A DNA stretch of 17,297 nt from CAZQLE01 sp964593905 (GTDB lineage: Bacteria > Chloroflexota > Anaerolineae > Anaerolineales > Anaerolineaceae): assembly GCA_964593905.1 (NCBI GenBank), contig CAZQLE010000064.1, positions 1 through 17,297 of the forward strand, in the 5' to 3' direction. The stretch's first letter is position 1, and each line of letters starts with the position of its first letter. This document shows positions 15,758 to 17,297 of the stretch, one piece after another. The position numbers and the translations under genes were made by a program. The notes beneath the pieces were generated by a model that searched no databases, was not told where the DNA came from, and saw only the letters and a program-made list of their open reading frames with translations.

Positions 15758-16390
15758 TTAATTTCCTTCGGGGTCTTCCGGAAAACTTCCTTCCGGGGCA
15801 TACCAATCGGTTGGATCGATGCCCGTTATGGTTTCGCCAGGTTTAACTTCAAATTCAATCAGCGTGTGATCCGGGCATTCAACGCTCAGCCCGCAGGGCA
15901 CAGCCCTGCTGTAACCACCGCTTAAACCGGCTGGCCCTTCTAAAAGATAAGCCACCACCGTATAAAAACCGGGGGGCACATTCTTAATCGTATACGTGGT
16001 GGAATTTGCTTTCGTTTCCACATACACAAATTCGCTGCCGCCCAGGCGAAACGCAACCACCCGCAGCGGCGGAATGCTTTCAGAGGGGTACATTAAAGTT
16101 CCACTAATGGTTCCGTAATTGGTTGAATTGGATTGGGCAAGAATAATGGGCGTGGCCGTGGGAAGCGGAACAATTTTTGCAGCTTCCTGCGGGTCGACCG
16201 CCGCCGTCTGGGTAATGGCTGCGCTAAGCTCCGCCTCCAAAGTGCCCTGAACAGCCGTGACCGTTTCAGCAACATTGGCTGCAACCAGGGTCGCATCCGG
16301 TTCTTGAGCAGTTCCGGTAAATGTGCACATCAAAGAGCTGGCTCCCAGAACCAGGCTGCAAACCAGAATCGGTAAGAACTTCGGTTTCAT
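15758..16390 (-). CDS. Secreted protein (possible lipoprotein) with carboxypeptidase-regulatory-like domain
   Basis: A 210-residue exported protein. The N-terminus MKPKFLPILVCSLVLGASSL is a signal peptide, followed by MCTFTG; Cys22 could be a lipid anchor, but Met before it makes a poor lipobox. Residues about 30-75 form an Ala/Thr-rich stalk (TVTAVQGTLEAELSAAITQT, then PTATP). Residues about 90-200 resemble a carboxypeptidase regulatory-like beta-sandwich: YGTISGTLMYPSES, VVAFRLGG, YTIKNVPPGFYTVVAYLLEG. Two cysteines (AVPCGLSVEC) may form a disulphide. No enzyme motif is seen, so it is probably a cell-surface binding or structural protein. The ATG at 16390 is chosen over an in-frame GTG at 16402 because GGAGGTG lies between them. 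It is cotranscribed with uvrB, with one base between stop and start. Confidence 0.8.
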   Translation of the reverse strand: MKPKFLPILVCSLVLGASSLMCTFTGTAQEPDATLVAANVAETVTAVQGTLEAELSAAITQTAAVDPQEAAKIVPLPTATPIILAQSNSTNYGTISGTLMYPSESIPPLRVVAFRLGGSEFVYVETKANSTTYTIKNVPPGFYTVVAYLLEGPAGLSGGYSRAVPCGLSVECPDHTLIEFEVKPGETITGIDPTDWYAPEGSFPEDPEGN

Positions 16391-16400
16391 CTGCACCTCC
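16391..16400 (-). promoter_or_regulatory. Ribosome binding site fixing the secreted-protein start
   Basis: On the minus strand GGAGGTGCAG directly precedes the ATG at 16390. A strong Shine-Dalgarno GGAGGT at this distance rules out the GTG four codons upstream, which would overlap it. Confidence 0.7.
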
Positions 16401-16411
16401 ACTATGCTGCG

Positions 16412-16417
16412 ATTATA
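16412..16417 (-). promoter_or_regulatory. Probable -10 element of the secreted protein-uvrB operon
   Basis: The minus strand reads TATAAT at 16417-16412, about 22 bases before the ATG at 16390, in an AT-rich 110-bp gap after mfd. No good -35 hexamer lies 16-18 bp upstream, so the match may be weak or activator-dependent. Transcription from mfd could also read through. Confidence 0.4.
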
Positions 16418-16499
16418 CCCGGATTTAAAGAACTTATATTCTATTTTATTGAATTTCTTTGAGCAAAGTTTTCACAATCCGGGCAATGCGCCGTTCAAC

Positions 16500-17297
16500 T
16501 TATCGCAAGGCATCAATCAAACGCAATAGCTCCAAAAGGCGTTCTTCCCAGGGTTGGCCGCCATTGCTCATCGCCATCCAGTAGCCATTTTTGCCGCTGC
16601 GCGCCGCGCTGCCCACCGCCGGCAAATTACGCGCCGCTACACCTTCAGGCAGGGTCGGGTAGCGTAAAACAACCTGGCTGCTTTCGACCGCGATCGAGGC
16701 CAGACCAATCCGTTCGGCCAACAGTTTTACGCGCATCTGATAAAACAGATTCACCGCCATCTCGGGCAGCGGCCCAAACCGGTCATTAAATTCTTCATAT
16801 AAATGATCCAGGTCTTTTTCATTATCCATATTCGCCAGCCGGCGATAAAGCTGCAAACGCATATGCTGGTCAGCCAGGTAATCCGACGGAATGCCAACCG
16901 GCAGCGGCAGGTCCACATTCACCGGCATCCCAATGCTCTTGACCTGAAAACGCTGTTCGGCCGAGATCTGCAAACCGCTGGCCGAACGCAGATCGCGCAC
17001 CGCCTGCGCCAGCAAACGGGTATACAGGTGAAAACCCACCGCCGCGATATAACCATGCTGACGGGTGCCCAGCAGCTCACCCGCGCCGCGCATCTCAAGA
17101 TCACGCATGGCAATGGAATAACCGGCGCCCAACTGGGTATTCTCGGCAATTACCTCCAACCGTTCGAGGCCTTCGGGTGTAGAGGGCTTTCGGCGATGCC
17201 GGAAGAAATAAGCATAAGCCCGCTGCGCGCCGCGCCCCACCCGGCCGCGTAATTGATAGAGCTGTGACAGGCCAAAGGTATCGGCGCGGTCCACAAT
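16500..17297 (-). CDS. mfd: Transcription-repair coupling factor Mfd, C-terminal part (partial)
   Basis: The frame is open through the right edge, giving the last 265 codons of a gene usually about 1100-1200 codons long. Mfd is a DNA translocase that pushes stalled RNA polymerase off damaged DNA and recruits UvrA. The visible part starts in the second RecA-like domain: VDRADTFGLSQLYQLRGRVG (motif VI region with GRVGRG), then AYAYFF, ENTQLGAGYSIAMRDLEMRG, GAGELLGTRQHG and VGFHLYTRLLAQAV. The TRCF C-terminal domain follows (LYEEFNDRFGPLPEMAVNLF and KLLAERIGLASIAVE), which separates it from RecG. The GTG near the edge is an internal Val, not a start. The stop is 110 bp from the secreted-protein start on the same strand. 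Confidence 0.95.
   Translation of the reverse strand: MVDRADTFGLSQLYQLRGRVGRGAQRAYAYFFRHRRKPSTPEGLERLEVIAENTQLGAGYSIAMRDLEMRGAGELLGTRQHGYIAAVGFHLYTRLLAQAVRDLRSASGLQISAEQRFQVKSIGMPVNVDLPLPVGIPSDYLADQHMRLQLYRRLANMDNEKDLDHLYEEFNDRFGPLPEMAVNLFYQMRVKLLAERIGLASIAVESSQVVLRYPTLPEGVAARNLPAVGSAARSGKNGYWMAMSNGGQPWEERLLELLRLIDALR

Noticed and set aside
1..17297. CRISPR array, tRNA, rRNA, prophage or insertion sequence
   Set aside because: No spaced direct repeats, no tRNA-like cloverleaf, no transposase or phage gene was seen on either strand.

Overview
The window is 17.3 kb of bacterial DNA, probably from a Chloroflexota (Anaerolineae-like) genome recovered from a metagenome. That placement is inference from gene content: a mevalonate-pathway decarboxylase in a bacterium, a peptidase MA-like gluzincin, PAS-rich two-component proteins, a PocR domain, and a secreted protein with a Thr/Ala-rich stalk. 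No rRNA, tRNA or marker gene confirms it. The first 46 bases are not genomic: they are a Nextera/Tn5 sequencing adapter with its index, so the left edge is a contig end.

Region 1 (47-7979, + strand) is a signalling island of four genes: (1) the C-terminal part of a hybrid histidine kinase (HisKA-HATPase-REC-REC), cut at its phospho-acceptor histidine; (2) a 1070-residue REC-PAS-PAS-PAS-PAS-PocR-PAS protein with no kinase, cyclase or DNA-binding output; (3) a seven-helix membrane kinase with three PAS domains; (4) an Rcp1-type single-domain response regulator. Genes 1/2 overlap by 11 bp and genes 3/4 by 8 bp, which suggests two translationally coupled pairs and perhaps one phosphorelay.

Region 2 (8182-9156, + strand) is a lone mevalonate-pathway decarboxylase. 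It is followed by a 307-bp gap holding a perfect 19-bp hairpin and then the best promoter of the window.

Region 3 (9464-13705, + strand) looks like one operon: an RseP/site-2-type membrane metalloprotease, an acidic HEAT-repeat protein, a membrane-anchored peptidase MA-like gluzincin, an acylphosphatase and a SET-domain protein. Gaps between the first four genes are 8-20 bp. The first three suggest a membrane proteolysis module; this is inference.

Region 4 (13708-17297, - strand) is a DNA-repair block: the C-terminal end of mfd (running off the right edge), a small secreted protein with a carboxypeptidase-regulatory-like domain, and uvrB. Mfd brings the UvrA/UvrB excision machinery to stalled RNA polymerase, so mfd and uvrB belong together; the secreted protein, whose stop lies one base before the uvrB start, does not obviously belong. 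uvrB converges on the SET gene with two bases between stop codons.
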